A stretch of DNA of 64,000 nucleotides, from assembly GCF_002532535.1 (NCBI RefSeq), contig NZ_NQWI01000012.1, forward strand, positions 1 through 64,000, given 5' to 3'. Positions 35,668-44,054 of the stretch are shown in pieces. The translations under genes and the position numbers were made by a program. Positions within the stretch are counted from its first letter, which is position 1. Every line of letters starts with the position of its first letter. This DNA comes from Candidatus Viridilinea mediisalina (GTDB taxonomy: Bacteria; Chloroflexota; Chloroflexia; Chloroflexales; Chloroflexaceae). The notes under the pieces are model-generated. The model searched no databases, was not told the DNA's origin, and saw only the letters and a program-made list of their open reading frames with translations.

Positions 35668-35759
35668 GGATGTACTCCTCTTACATATGACCAATATGTC
35701 ATGTTTGTTCTGTAGCTGAGGGGGCAGGTGCGGGAACCCGGTTCCCGCATGCCTCCTCA

Positions 35760-38150
35760 CTACTCATACGCCAACACATCTCGAACAGTGACCCGCGATG
35801 CGTTCCACGCGGGCAGGAAGCTGGCGAACGTGGCCAGGAAGAGGATAATAGCGAGCCAAAGTAGCACTCCGGGGATGGAGAAGACAAAGGTGAAAGAACC
35901 GTCACCCTGGAAGATCGCCTCGATCCCCTGGTGCATCAGGTAGCTGACGGGGATGGCGAGAATAGCGCCCACCAGCCAACTAATCATGCCGATCAGTAAC
36001 CCTTCCACAATCACAATCCGTTGAATAGCCCAGTTGCTCGCGCCGATGGCACGCATCACCCCGATCTCGCGGGTGCGCTCAAGCACATTGATGCTCATGG
36101 TACCCATCAGCCCTAGACCACCCACCGCAGCCAAGAGCATCGCCATCATCAAGAGGAAGTAGATGACCATATCCACCCCCAACTGGTTCTGCTCCCGAAA
36201 GTGGGTCAGTGTGCGCGCAAAGGCGACCTCAAATCCCTGGCTGCGTAGCAGCGCCTCAGCTTCGGTCGCTACCCGCTGCTGCACCAGCGGATCGCGCACA
36301 CTCGTCACAATCCGAATCTCACGCGCCTGCCCAGTGTCGCCCATCTGGCGGCTGAAGGTGGGCAGGTTCACGTAGAGTGCAGCCATGGGGAAGGGCTTGC
36401 GCGCCAGCCCCACCACTTGCAGATCCAACTCGCGCCCGTTCAGTTTGATGCGAACCGTATCACCCACCTGCACCTCGGGGTGATCTATAATATAATCGCT
36501 GGAAAGCACGACGGCACCATGGTCATCGGGGTGCAGCCAACGCCCCTCGTTGATCACCACATTGAGCATCGTCGTCTCGGCAGGCCCCGCGTGAAGCTGG
36601 TAGGTCTTGGTACTCTCCTGGCCATCCGCATCAATCAGCCGGGTGCCATAGGTGTTCCAATATTCCACCGCAACCACATCGGGCAGATTGGCCACATGAT
36701 CGAGCATAGTGGTGCGGTAAGGGCGCGCCATAAAGATAAAGACATCGTTATCAATCTGTTCAAAGACCTCAGAGATGGTGGTATGCAAGCTTGCCCGTTC
36801 GCTCATCACGGCCATAAAGATCAGCCCAGCGAGCGTCAAGGTACTCAGGGTAATCATGAGCCGCACTTTGCGCCGGAAGGTATTGCGGAGCGAAAGCAGC
36901 ATCGGGCGCGAGAGGAACTGAATCCGTTCGAGCATGCGGTCAATGATGCTGCGCCCAAAGCGCCCCTTGCCCAACCCAGGCCCACCAACCGCCTCGCGCA
37001 CACTCACGCGAGTCCCGCTGATCACCGGCACCAACGCGGCCAGCAAGGGAATGATCAGCCCCGCCGCGATCTGCTGGGTCAAGACCGTAGGCGCCGGCAC
37101 GACGGTCGCAATATTGAAGTTGAAGAGCGCCACAAAGAAGGCGGCCAAACCCCATGCGCCGAGTGCGCCCAACGGGATGGCAATGACGAGCGAGAGCAGC
37201 CCAAAGACCAGCACCGTCACCAGATAGAGCTGGGCGATGTCACGACTACGGGCCCCAATCGATTTCATCACCCCAATCTGGCGCATCTGCTGCGTGAGCA
37301 GCGCACCAATCGTGTTAATCACGAGGAACCCACTGAGCAGCAGGGCAAAGAGGCCAATGATGGTGAGCAGCAGCGTAAAGGCTTGCACAAAATCATCGGC
37401 GGGGTAGACGCCCGGCTTGTTGATGAAGGTGCCGCCACTGATGCGCCCACTGCGTTCAATCTGTGCTTCCACTTCGCTCGCAATTGAGCGAATATGTGCC
37501 TCATCGTAGTGGTGTTCAGCCACAAGAATATCGATCGCCGTGTAGTTGGCGGGTGCGCCCAACATCAACCCGGTGCGGTCGTTGATATACCCATAGCCAA
37601 TATTGGACAATGCGGTGGGGAAGCCGCTACCCAGATTGTAGACCGTACCACCAATGGTGAGTTCGTGGCGCTTGCCGTTCCGCAACTCCACGAGCAGCGT
37701 ATCGCCCTCAGCGACACCAAGGAAGGGCAGGGCAGCGCGTTCCAGCACGATTGAGCGGCGGGCGGGGGGCCACTCGCCACTCAGCGGCGTCGGCACATAC
37801 ATCCGAAGATCTTCAGGTCGTGTAATCACCTGCAACTGCAGATCTTTCCACTCACCCGAAGCACTCTGCGCCCGCAGACTAACACTGCGCGTCGCCTGGG
37901 CATCGGCCACACCCGGCATACGCCGCACAACCTGCACCAACGCATCATCAATATCATTCGCCACAATCGAGGCACTCGCCGGATTGACCGCGTTCCAATC
38001 GCCATTGAGGTCGCGCATCAGGATCGCCCGTGCGCCCGAGACCATACCAATCGCGAAGACACCAATGGCAATCGAGAGCACCACCAGGATCGTGCGCGTC
38101 TTATTGCTCACCAGATCGCCAACAACTTTACGCCAACGCGGTGCAAGCAT
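35760..38150 (-). CDS. ABC transporter permease, FtsX/MacB family with two FtsX domains
   Basis: This membrane permease (796 residues) has the duplicated layout of FtsX-like proteins. An N-terminal helix (TRTILVVLSIAIGVFAIGMV) is followed by a MacB-type extracytoplasmic domain and a three-helix FtsX domain (about 270-390). A second copy then occurs: a helix near 430-450 (VRLMITLSTLTLAGLIFMAV), another periplasmic domain and a final FtsX domain (about 670-790, with GTMSINVLERTREIGVMRAIG). It uses the ATPase encoded 45 bases upstream and the adaptor 92 bases downstream. Such permeases move lipoproteins, peptides or antibiotics by mechanotransmission rather than through a channel. The substrate is unknown. 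Confidence 0.92.
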   Translation of the reverse strand: MLAPRWRKVVGDLVSNKTRTILVVLSIAIGVFAIGMVSGARAILMRDLNGDWNAVNPASASIVANDIDDALVQVVRRMPGVADAQATRSVSLRAQSASGEWKDLQLQVITRPEDLRMYVPTPLSGEWPPARRSIVLERAALPFLGVAEGDTLLVELRNGKRHELTIGGTVYNLGSGFPTALSNIGYGYINDRTGLMLGAPANYTAIDILVAEHHYDEAHIRSIASEVEAQIERSGRISGGTFINKPGVYPADDFVQAFTLLLTIIGLFALLLSGFLVINTIGALLTQQMRQIGVMKSIGARSRDIAQLYLVTVLVFGLLSLVIAIPLGALGAWGLAAFFVALFNFNIATVVPAPTVLTQQIAAGLIIPLLAALVPVISGTRVSVREAVGGPGLGKGRFGRSIIDRMLERIQFLSRPMLLSLRNTFRRKVRLMITLSTLTLAGLIFMAVMSERASLHTTISEVFEQIDNDVFIFMARPYRTTMLDHVANLPDVVAVEYWNTYGTRLIDADGQESTKTYQLHAGPAETTMLNVVINEGRWLHPDDHGAVVLSSDYIIDHPEVQVGDTVRIKLNGRELDLQVVGLARKPFPMAALYVNLPTFSRQMGDTGQAREIRIVTSVRDPLVQQRVATEAEALLRSQGFEVAFARTLTHFREQNQLGVDMVIYFLLMMAMLLAAVGGLGLMGTMSINVLERTREIGVMRAIGASNWAIQRIVIVEGLLIGMISWLVGAILAIPVSYLMHQGIEAIFQGDGSFTFVFSIPGVLLWLAIILFLATFASFLPAWNASRVTVRDVLAYE

Positions 38151-38195
38151 GAGCGGTCTCCTTTGGCTTTCGGCTATCGGCTATCGAACCTTCCC

Positions 38196-39338
38196 TTACG
38201 CCGCCATACCATTCGATCTACGCTGCCCTGCCACCTGTTCAACATCGGCGCGTGTCCGTTCACAGGCATCCAGCATCGCATGAAACTCAGCGCGATCTAG
38301 CGCCACCACCTCAACCTCATCGCCAGCGTGAGCGGCACGCACGGTAGCTCGGCGCATGCCATCGGCATCAAGCAGACCAAGTTCGCCAAAGTATTGCCCT
38401 TGGTTTAGCACCTCGGCAACCAGTTCACCGCCGCCCGGCTGATCAATAATCACCTCAACCTGGCCACGGGTAATCACATAGAAATAGTCAGCAGGATTGC
38501 CCTGATGCACAATCGGCTGCCCCGGCGCAAAACTGAGCCGATCAAGCTGACGGGTGACCGTAATCAGTTGATCGAGGCTCAAGCGCGGGAGCGCCTGAGC
38601 GAGATACTGGTTCACAATCTCGCCATCGGCAACAATCACCGAGCGGCTGGCCCGGCGGGCCAGATCGTTATCGTGGGTTACCATAACAATCGTCTTCTCT
38701 GCCGCCACCAGCTCCTCAAAGAGCCGAAAGACCGCCTCAGCCGTTTTGCTATCGAGGTTACCCGTTGGCTCATCGGCAATCAGGATGGGCGGATCGTTGG
38801 CAAGCGCACGGGCAATCGCCACCCGCTGCTGCTGCCCCCCCGAAATCGCCGAAGGCAACTTATGGGCATTCTCAGTCATCTCCACCTGCTCCAGCAGCAT
38901 CATCGCCCGCTCGCGTCGCTCACGAGGGCGATACATATTGCAAAAATCCATCGGCAGCATCACATTTTCGATCACCGAAAGCGACGGTAAAAGCTGGAAA
39001 AACTGGAAGATAATGCCCAGATTTTTGCCACGCCAGACCGACATCTGGCCCTCGCTGAGCGTATGCACCGGCGTACCACCAACAAAAACCTCGCCACTAG
39101 TGGGGCGATCAATCCCGGTCACCATATTGATCAGCGTAGACTTACCGGAGCCCGATTTACCGATGACCGCTACAAACTCGCCGCGATCCACCGTCAGGCT
39201 CACCCCCTTGAGCGCGGTAAAGCTGCCCGCGGCGCTCTCGAAGGTCTTGACAATGTTACGCAGATCGATCAGGTGCGAGCTCGGCACCGCATTCTTGGCA
39301 TCCCGTGCGCCACGCCGTGTAAACCAACCTTTGAACAT
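38196..39338 (-). CDS. ABC transporter ATPase fused to a cyclic-nucleotide-binding domain
   Basis: This LolD/MacB-type ATPase (380 residues) drives the FtsX permease encoded next. The start at 39338 is fixed by AGGAG six bases upstream. A TTG-region start at 39377 would overlap the predicted promoter. The Walker A is GKSGSGKS, the signature [13 protein letters not shown] and the Walker [13 protein letters not shown], with the switch His in VTHDND; these span about 25-240. A short linker then leads to a CAP_ED/cNMP-binding domain (about 255-365), with [20 protein letters not shown] and [11 protein letters not shown]. The domain lacks a DNA-binding HTH. Ligand binding may therefore gate transport directly, an uncommon architecture. 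Whether it binds cAMP or cyclic di-nucleotides is not visible. Confidence 0.93.
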   Translation of the reverse strand: MFKGWFTRRGARDAKNAVPSSHLIDLRNIVKTFESAAGSFTALKGVSLTVDRGEFVAVIGKSGSGKSTLINMVTGIDRPTSGEVFVGGTPVHTLSEGQMSVWRGKNLGIIFQFFQLLPSLSVIENVMLPMDFCNMYRPRERRERAMMLLEQVEMTENAHKLPSAISGGQQQRVAIARALANDPPILIADEPTGNLDSKTAEAVFRLFEELVAAEKTIVMVTHDNDLARRASRSVIVADGEIVNQYLAQALPRLSLDQLITVTRQLDRLSFAPGQPIVHQGNPADYFYVITRGQVEVIIDQPGGGELVAEVLNQGQYFGELGLLDADGMRRATVRAAHAGDEVEVVALDRAEFHAMLDACERTRADVEQVAGQRRSNGMAA

Positions 39339-39377
39339 CGTGAGCTCCTGTCGTACGCGCTTGATCTTGCTACTCAT

Positions 39378-39406
39378 AGACTAGCAGAAGCTAGGCGACT
39401 TGTCAT
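39378..39406 (-). promoter_or_regulatory. Possible promoter of the ABC export operon
   Basis: On the minus strand ATGACA, a 17-base spacer and TAGTCT (39383-39378) are weak matches, but a start site near 39371 fits the ATG at 39338 and not the one at 39377. Confidence 0.35.
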
Positions 39407-39504
39407 ACGCCTACAGGTTGATTTTGAGGCTCACGTGATTGACTAGGGGCAGAGGGGACTTAAGGCGGATGTGGGGTGTCCTCAAGGCGGAGGGAGTTTT
39501 TGCA

Positions 39505-39668
39505 GAGATGCAGAGAATTGAACCACAGAGAACACAGAGAAGGGTGTGGCATAGCAATCACCGTTGTTGGCACGCCCTCTGTCACTATCTCTATGTACTC
39601 GGTGCCTCTGTGGTTCAATCCTCAGTACCTCTTCTTGTTGGCGTTTTGAACCCCTTGTTCAAAAAACG
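39505..39668. repeat. CACAGAGG hairpin element with GAACAAGGGGTTC end
   Basis: Inverted halves (GAACCACAGAGAACACAGAG / CTCGGTGCCTCTGTGGTTC) flank a centre of about 50 bases. The right end carries GAACCCCTTGTTC, also found at 52858. It stops three bases before the stop codon of the DUF2298 gene. Confidence 0.8.
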
Positions 39669-39670
39669 CT

Positions 39671-42250
39671 CTACCTGAAGGCATCCCCGCATCCCGCATC
39701 CCCGCATGCCCACTCCACCACCCGATAGATCCTTACTTCCTCTTCGTGAAAGACCAATTCACCCAGGTTGCTAAACTTAGCCAAGGCTTCTGGGGGGTAG
39801 CGATTCTGTTCCAACTGGCCGATATAGATATAGGCCACATGGTAGCGTTCGAGGAGGGTACGAGCATGGTTGCTATCGAGGGTGCGGTAGATGCTATCCA
39901 CAGCGATGCAGCGCGGCCCCAGTTCAGCTAAGGCCTCGGGGTCGCCTCCGCGCCACTGGCGCTGGTGTCCATCCCAACCCAAGATGGTCGGTAGCCCGGT
40001 GGCTGCGGCAATTCCGCCGAAACCTTCGCCGTTGTAGGAACCACCACAGCGCGGCGTTTCGAGTCCTGCCGCAACAGCATCAGCATTGTCTACTGCCGCC
40101 GCCTCTAACACCACACTCCCCGGCGCAGCCATGCTGCGCAGCCATTGCACCGAAGCGACACCTGCTGCACTAAACTCACGCGGAGTGCGTCCCTCCAAGC
40201 CGATCCAACGGCCCCGCCCCACTTCGCTCAGGGTCAGCCACGGGTAGACCAAGGCACCAATCAGGAGCAGCAGGGTCGCTACGCTACTCCCCCAGGCCAG
40301 CCCACGGGCGCGGGGCGTTTGGGCATGGTGCAGCATCCACCAGAGCGCAAAGGGGGCTACGGTGCCCCACAGCAGCCAGACTTGGTAGTAGAACTTGAAG
40401 ATGGTATTCATGCGTGTGCCAAAGACATCACGAATGAAGATCAACTCTGTCCCAAAGATAATCGCGCAACCGAGGGTGATAACGAGGAGCACAAAGCTCG
40501 CGGCGGGTTGTTGGGCGAGGGTGAGAGCCCGCCAAGCGGCCAAGCAGCCCAAGGCGCCCAGGGCCAGCAGGGGGAAGCCGAAGAGCAGCCCCAGCAGCAG
40601 CAGCCCCAAGGGTAACCAAAAGAGGCCCAAGGGCAATTCGCGCAACGGGTGCTCATCAGAGTCCGATGGGGTTTCAGTAGGCCGCACCAGGTAGACAAAG
40701 CTCACCAAGGCGACCGCAAAGAGCCCAAAGATGATCACAAAGGCATGCAGCCCGCTGCGTTCAGCAGCATAGGGCGCGATAATGGACGTGAGGCGGCCCA
40801 CAATCGGCCAATCGAGCAAGGGGGCCGCCGCGCCCACCAGCGAGCGAAAGGTCAGATGGAAGGGCAAAAAGAGCAGATAGGCCACCAGCCCCACCACAAA
40901 CAGTTGCCGCCCCACGGCCAGCCAGGGGTAGGGAGGGGCAGCGCGCATGCCCGCAATGGCCAACGCGCCAGCATAGAGCAGCAGGTAGCTTGGCAAATCC
41001 CAACTGTTGATCACATAGAGACTACCGATCACCAAGCCAATCAAACCCACCTGCACACCTCGCAAGCCCCGCTGATCGGATGCTGCCACCACCGTTTGCA
41101 GCGCCAAAGCCATTGCCAGCAGGCCAAAGGGCAGCGCCATGACATGGGGGTGCAGATCGCCTAGCCGGAAGCTAAAGAGTGGAAACTCGGTAATATTGTA
41201 ACGCCGCAAGCCCTGATCTTGCGGGTAGGCATCCCAGAGCGAGCGCGAGGGCCACCACCAATTGAAGGACTGGATCTGATCCTGACGGGCTAGACGTTCG
41301 ATTTGACCAAAGTCTTGGCTCAAGATGGGCGCGGGCAGCACCAACTCACTGGCCCCACGGGCAACCTGGGGCGCAACGGCCAGCAACTCGGCACCATTGA
41401 GTACCACAGCACGCTCATTGCCCAGCAGCACCTGCAGCGCCCCCGACTGATTGCCAACCACCAGCACAATGAGAACCCCCAGCAGCGACACCAGCATCAA
41501 GGCCCAGCGGCTCGTACCATTTACGATGGTAGATTGCAGATTGTCGATTGTCGAACATGGCGTCCCAATGGGCTTTTGCGTGCTTGATAATGCGGCATGT
41601 TCAAGGGTCATTGGTGTCACAGCGGCTTGGCTCAGGCGCATCAGGTTACTGATTGTCCCTGCGACGCCCTGGGCCGTGAGGGCAAAGATCAGGGCCAGAG
41701 CCAGATTGTAGGCCACTGGCGCTTCCAACCCACTGAGCAGCGCCATTGCGCCCATGAGCACATAGCCAAAATAGTAGTAGTTAATACTAAAACCGGCCAA
41801 CCATGGATCGTTAGGGGGAAAGATGCCCGTGTTTTGAACAGCATTAAAAAAAGCAAAATCCATTGGGCGCTCAGTCCCCCATGGATTTGGATCGTGGGCG
41901 CGTATCCAGACAACAAAGAGTAGCGCCGCAAGAAAGATCAACTCGCCGCTAAACACATGGAAAGGGATGCGTGGTTTTCGTAGCCAAACGAGCGATAACG
42001 AGCCACGCGCCCGCCAGAGGGCGAGGCCCAAGAGCGCCAAAATGGTTAGCACAAGGCTCATGCGCCCAAAGGGGGCCACACCGAGCATTGCCAGCATCCA
42101 AGCCACATAGCCCACCAGCAACAGGCCCAAGCTCTTGGCATAGGCATAGCCCTGATCGGGCAGCGCCCCAAAAAGCCAGCGTGCCGGAAGCAAGCCAACC
42201 AAGCCCATCAACTGGGCGACCAGCCACCAGATGAGGAGATCGGCTACCAT
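39671..42250 (-). CDS. DUF2298 (Chlor_Arch_YYY) multipass membrane protein
   Basis: This is a large polytopic protein (859 residues), of a family known from Chloroflexi and archaea and named for the YYY motif, here INYYYFGYV. About 15-18 hydrophobic segments cover the first 640 residues. A GT-C-like loop (MDFAFFNAVQNTGIFPPNDPWLAG) precedes the motif. The C-terminal portion is extracytoplasmic (GWDGHQRQWRGGDPEA). The ATG at 42250 follows GAGG and the upstream gene's stop (TAGC-ATG). Residues about 212-244 are encoded by an inserted dispersed repeat (EHAALSSTQKPIGT...), in frame. The last residues (ACGDAGCGDAFR) come from octamer repeat DNA. Activity unknown, perhaps glycosyl transfer. It is third in the ANTAR-led operon. 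Confidence 0.88.
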   Translation of the reverse strand: MVADLLIWWLVAQLMGLVGLLPARWLFGALPDQGYAYAKSLGLLLVGYVAWMLAMLGVAPFGRMSLVLTILALLGLALWRARGSLSLVWLRKPRIPFHVFSGELIFLAALLFVVWIRAHDPNPWGTERPMDFAFFNAVQNTGIFPPNDPWLAGFSINYYYFGYVLMGAMALLSGLEAPVAYNLALALIFALTAQGVAGTISNLMRLSQAAVTPMTLEHAALSSTQKPIGTPCSTIDNLQSTIVNGTSRWALMLVSLLGVLIVLVVGNQSGALQVLLGNERAVVLNGAELLAVAPQVARGASELVLPAPILSQDFGQIERLARQDQIQSFNWWWPSRSLWDAYPQDQGLRRYNITEFPLFSFRLGDLHPHVMALPFGLLAMALALQTVVAASDQRGLRGVQVGLIGLVIGSLYVINSWDLPSYLLLYAGALAIAGMRAAPPYPWLAVGRQLFVVGLVAYLLFLPFHLTFRSLVGAAAPLLDWPIVGRLTSIIAPYAAERSGLHAFVIIFGLFAVALVSFVYLVRPTETPSDSDEHPLRELPLGLFWLPLGLLLLGLLFGFPLLALGALGCLAAWRALTLAQQPAASFVLLVITLGCAIIFGTELIFIRDVFGTRMNTIFKFYYQVWLLWGTVAPFALWWMLHHAQTPRARGLAWGSSVATLLLLIGALVYPWLTLSEVGRGRWIGLEGRTPREFSAAGVASVQWLRSMAAPGSVVLEAAAVDNADAVAAGLETPRCGGSYNGEGFGGIAAATGLPTILGWDGHQRQWRGGDPEALAELGPRCIAVDSIYRTLDSNHARTLLERYHVAYIYIGQLEQNRYPPEALAKFSNLGELVFHEEEVRIYRVVEWACGDAGCGDAFR
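41528..41615. repeat. Dispersed GAACATG/AATCT repeat inside the DUF2298 gene
   Basis: It is a nearly exact inverted copy of 33475-33556, including the heptamer tail (GATTGCA, GATTGTC). It adds roughly 30 residues to the protein without a frameshift or stop. Confidence 0.9.
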
Positions 42251-42251
42251 G

Positions 42252-42854
42252 CTACGCCTCAACCAGACTCAACATGAGCGCACGGAGCTGACGGAGGCGG
42301 CGGTCGGCACCTTCGGGGCGCAGGTGCAGGTCATCGCGGATCTGGCTTAACTGGAGGCGGAAGGTATCGAGGGGGCCTTTATCCTGTTCGGCGCTAAAGG
42401 CATAGGCTTGGTCGAGCGAGCGATAGACCATAAGGATACTGCGGTCTACCTCATCAAGCTGATTGGCTTGGAGGGCCACGAGGGCATCATCAAGTTGAGC
42501 GACGGCACGCAGCAGGTAGAGGTCACTCCGCAGGCGTCGATTCTGATCTTCGAGATCAAGAATTGCGAGGCGCAGGAGATTTTCGGGCAGATCGGGCAGG
42601 GGCGCGGGGGCTGGCGCAGGCGTAAGGGCAGGGGGCGTCGCAGCGGGTAGCGGAGTGTTCAGGGCTACTGGGGTTGGCATTGGGGCATGCAGAGACAGCG
42701 GGGCAAAGAGCAGCCACTGAATTGCGAGGCTCAACAGCACCGCGACAAGGGCTGTCACGGCAAACGGCAACACAGCAACGAGCCGCGAGCGCACGGATGG
42801 AACCGGAGGCTCAGGGGGCTCAGAGGCTGGCTGCCGTTCGTCCAATCCAGACAC
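42252..42854 (-). CDS. Hypothetical single-pass membrane protein with helical C-terminal domain
   Basis: The product (200 residues) is not recognised. It starts with GTG at 42854, which overlaps the preceding stop codon by one base (TAGTG), so translation is coupled to the ANTAR regulator. After a Pro-rich N-terminus comes one transmembrane helix (AVLPFAVTALVAVLLSLAIQWLLF, about 28-51). A Pro/Ala linker follows (PMPTPVAL...APAPAPLP). The C-terminal helical domain (about 90-200) resembles a coiled or four-helix sensor unit (LEDQNRRLRSDLYLLRAVAQ, DEVDRSILMVYRSLDQAY). It precedes the DUF2298 gene by one base, so the three genes form one operon. Its role may be to couple the regulator to the membrane protein, but this is speculative. 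Confidence 0.72.
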   Translation of the reverse strand: MSGLDERQPASEPPEPPVPSVRSRLVAVLPFAVTALVAVLLSLAIQWLLFAPLSLHAPMPTPVALNTPLPAATPPALTPAPAPAPLPDLPENLLRLAILDLEDQNRRLRSDLYLLRAVAQLDDALVALQANQLDEVDRSILMVYRSLDQAYAFSAEQDKGPLDTFRLQLSQIRDDLHLRPEGADRRLRQLRALMLSLVEA

Positions 42855-43429
42855 TAGATCTCATTCGCCAGCAAGATCGCCTGGGCGATCTCCTTCATAG
42901 ACTTACGGGTATTCATCGAAAGCTGCTGAATCTTACGGAAGGCTTCAGCCTCTTTGAGCCCCTGGGTATCCATCAGGATACCCTTGGCACGTTCCACGAG
43001 CTTGCGGGTATCGAGCGTCTCCTTGAGGTCGGAGATCTGCTTATCCATCTCCAGGAACTCTTGGTAGCGCGCCATCGCAATTTCAATCGCGGGCAAGAGT
43101 TCTGCTTCGCGAAAGGGCTTCACGACATAATTGACGACACCAGCCTCTTTCGCCCGTTCAACCAGCTCGCGGTCGGAGTAGGCCGTAAGTAGCAGGACAG
43201 GTGCGATCTTCTCTTCGGTCAGGATTTTAGCAGCCTGGATCCCATCGAGCTTGGGCATTTTGATATCCATGAGTACCAAATCGGGGCGCAGCTCACGGGC
43301 GAGATTGATCACACTCACACCATCACCAGCCTCACCAACCACGAGGTAATTGAGGCCAACAAGCGTCTCTTTGAGATTCATACGGATGATCGACTCATCA
43401 TCCGCAATGACCAAACGGGTCTGGGCCAT
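42854..43429 (-). CDS. ANTAR-domain response regulator
   Basis: This response regulator (191 residues) has an N-terminal receiver (Asp in VLMDIKMP, DD in VIADDES, Lys in VVKPF) and a C-terminal ANTAR domain (about 125-190). The ANTAR helices contain LETLDTRKLVERAKGILMDT and FRKIQQLSMNTRKSMKEIAQ. ANTAR domains bind paired hexaloop RNA hairpins and antagonise transcription termination in AmiR/NasR-type systems. The ATG at 43429 follows AAAGGTGTCAT. A near-perfect promoter sits upstream. Its RNA targets are not identified here; the leader of its own operon shows no obvious twin hairpins. The two genes downstream encode membrane proteins. Confidence 0.94.
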   Translation of the reverse strand: MAQTRLVIADDESIIRMNLKETLVGLNYLVVGEAGDGVSVINLARELRPDLVLMDIKMPKLDGIQAAKILTEEKIAPVLLLTAYSDRELVERAKEAGVVNYVVKPFREAELLPAIEIAMARYQEFLEMDKQISDLKETLDTRKLVERAKGILMDTQGLKEAEAFRKIQQLSMNTRKSMKEIAQAILLANEI

Positions 43430-43483
43430 ATGACACCTTTGTCTTGTGGAAACATCGGGAGCAACAGCACGTATACCGCAGGC

Positions 43484-43512
43484 AGTATAGCATGCTGATC
43501 TAGGTGGGTCAA
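43484..43512 (-). promoter_or_regulatory. Sigma-70 promoter of the ANTAR operon
   Basis: On the minus strand TTGACC (43512-43507), a 17-base spacer and TATACT (43489-43484) lie about 50 bases before the ATG. The -35 box abuts the heptamer array at 43513. Confidence 0.82.
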
Positions 43513-43610
43513 TGTAGATTGCAGATTGCAGATTGCAGATTGCAGATTGCAGATTGCCGAACATGGCGTCTCAATGGACTGTAGCGTTCTTGATGATGCT
43601 GGGATTACCC
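43513..43610. repeat. Heptamer array GATTGCA plus diverged GCCGAACATGGCG core
   Basis: About six GATTGCA units are followed by GCCGAACATGGCGTCTCAATG and a diverged continuation. The array adjoins the -35 box of the ANTAR promoter on one side and the STAS gene on the other. Confidence 0.85.
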
Positions 43611-43943
43611 ATTATTTTGGTAGTCAGCGAGAGCCGCAGCGCGGTCGGGGTAGATTTTGAACAAGGTATCGAAGCGGCTCTTACGGAAAATCTCGGCGAT
43701 AGGAGGTTGCAAACCAACGATCCGTAAGTCGCCACCGAGGGGTTGGGCAACTTTAAGGGTCGTGAGGAGCATGCGCAACGCGAGGCTGGCCACAAAGTTG
43801 ACTTCGCTCATATCGGCAATCATCTTACCCCGGTGCGCGGCGGCTTGCTGGGCAAGTTGGGGTTCTACGGCTGCAACACCATTGGCATCCAGGCGCTGAG
43901 GCAGGGTGAAGACCAGCACATCGTCGATCTGCTCGACGTTCAT
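43605..43943 (-). CDS. STAS-domain anti-sigma factor antagonist (SpoIIAA/RsbV type)
   Basis: This single STAS domain (112 residues) is of the kind that competes with a sigma factor for an RsbW-type kinase. The sequence IDDVLVFTLPQRLDANGVAAV, KMIADMSEVNFVASLALRML and the terminal DTLFKIYPDRAAAL fit the fold. The Ser in FVAS-LALR is the likely phosphorylation site. It is the last gene of the cluster heme oxygenase - kinase - phosphatase - STAS, with its own TATAAT box (44016-44011) in the gap from the PP2C gene. A weak AAGGA ribosome site precedes the ATG. The regulated target sigma factor is not encoded nearby, so this may be a non-sigma partner-switching module. Confidence 0.9.
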   Translation of the reverse strand: MNVEQIDDVLVFTLPQRLDANGVAAVEPQLAQQAAAHRGKMIADMSEVNFVASLALRMLLTTLKVAQPLGGDLRIVGLQPPIAEIFRKSRFDTLFKIYPDRAAALADYQNNG

Positions 43944-44010
43944 GGGTAGCTTCCTTCTGAGTACATATGAAGATTACAGAGGGGGGTGGGGCAGCATACA
44001 TGTGTAGCGC

Positions 44011-44016
44011 ATTATA
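44011..44016 (-). promoter_or_regulatory. -10 box for the STAS gene
   Basis: A perfect TATAAT on the minus strand lies about 70 bases before the STAS start codon. No good -35 match is visible, so support is partial. Confidence 0.4.
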
Positions 44017-44054
44017 GCATGACCATGTACGATTTCCCCTAGTGGTCGGCGAGG

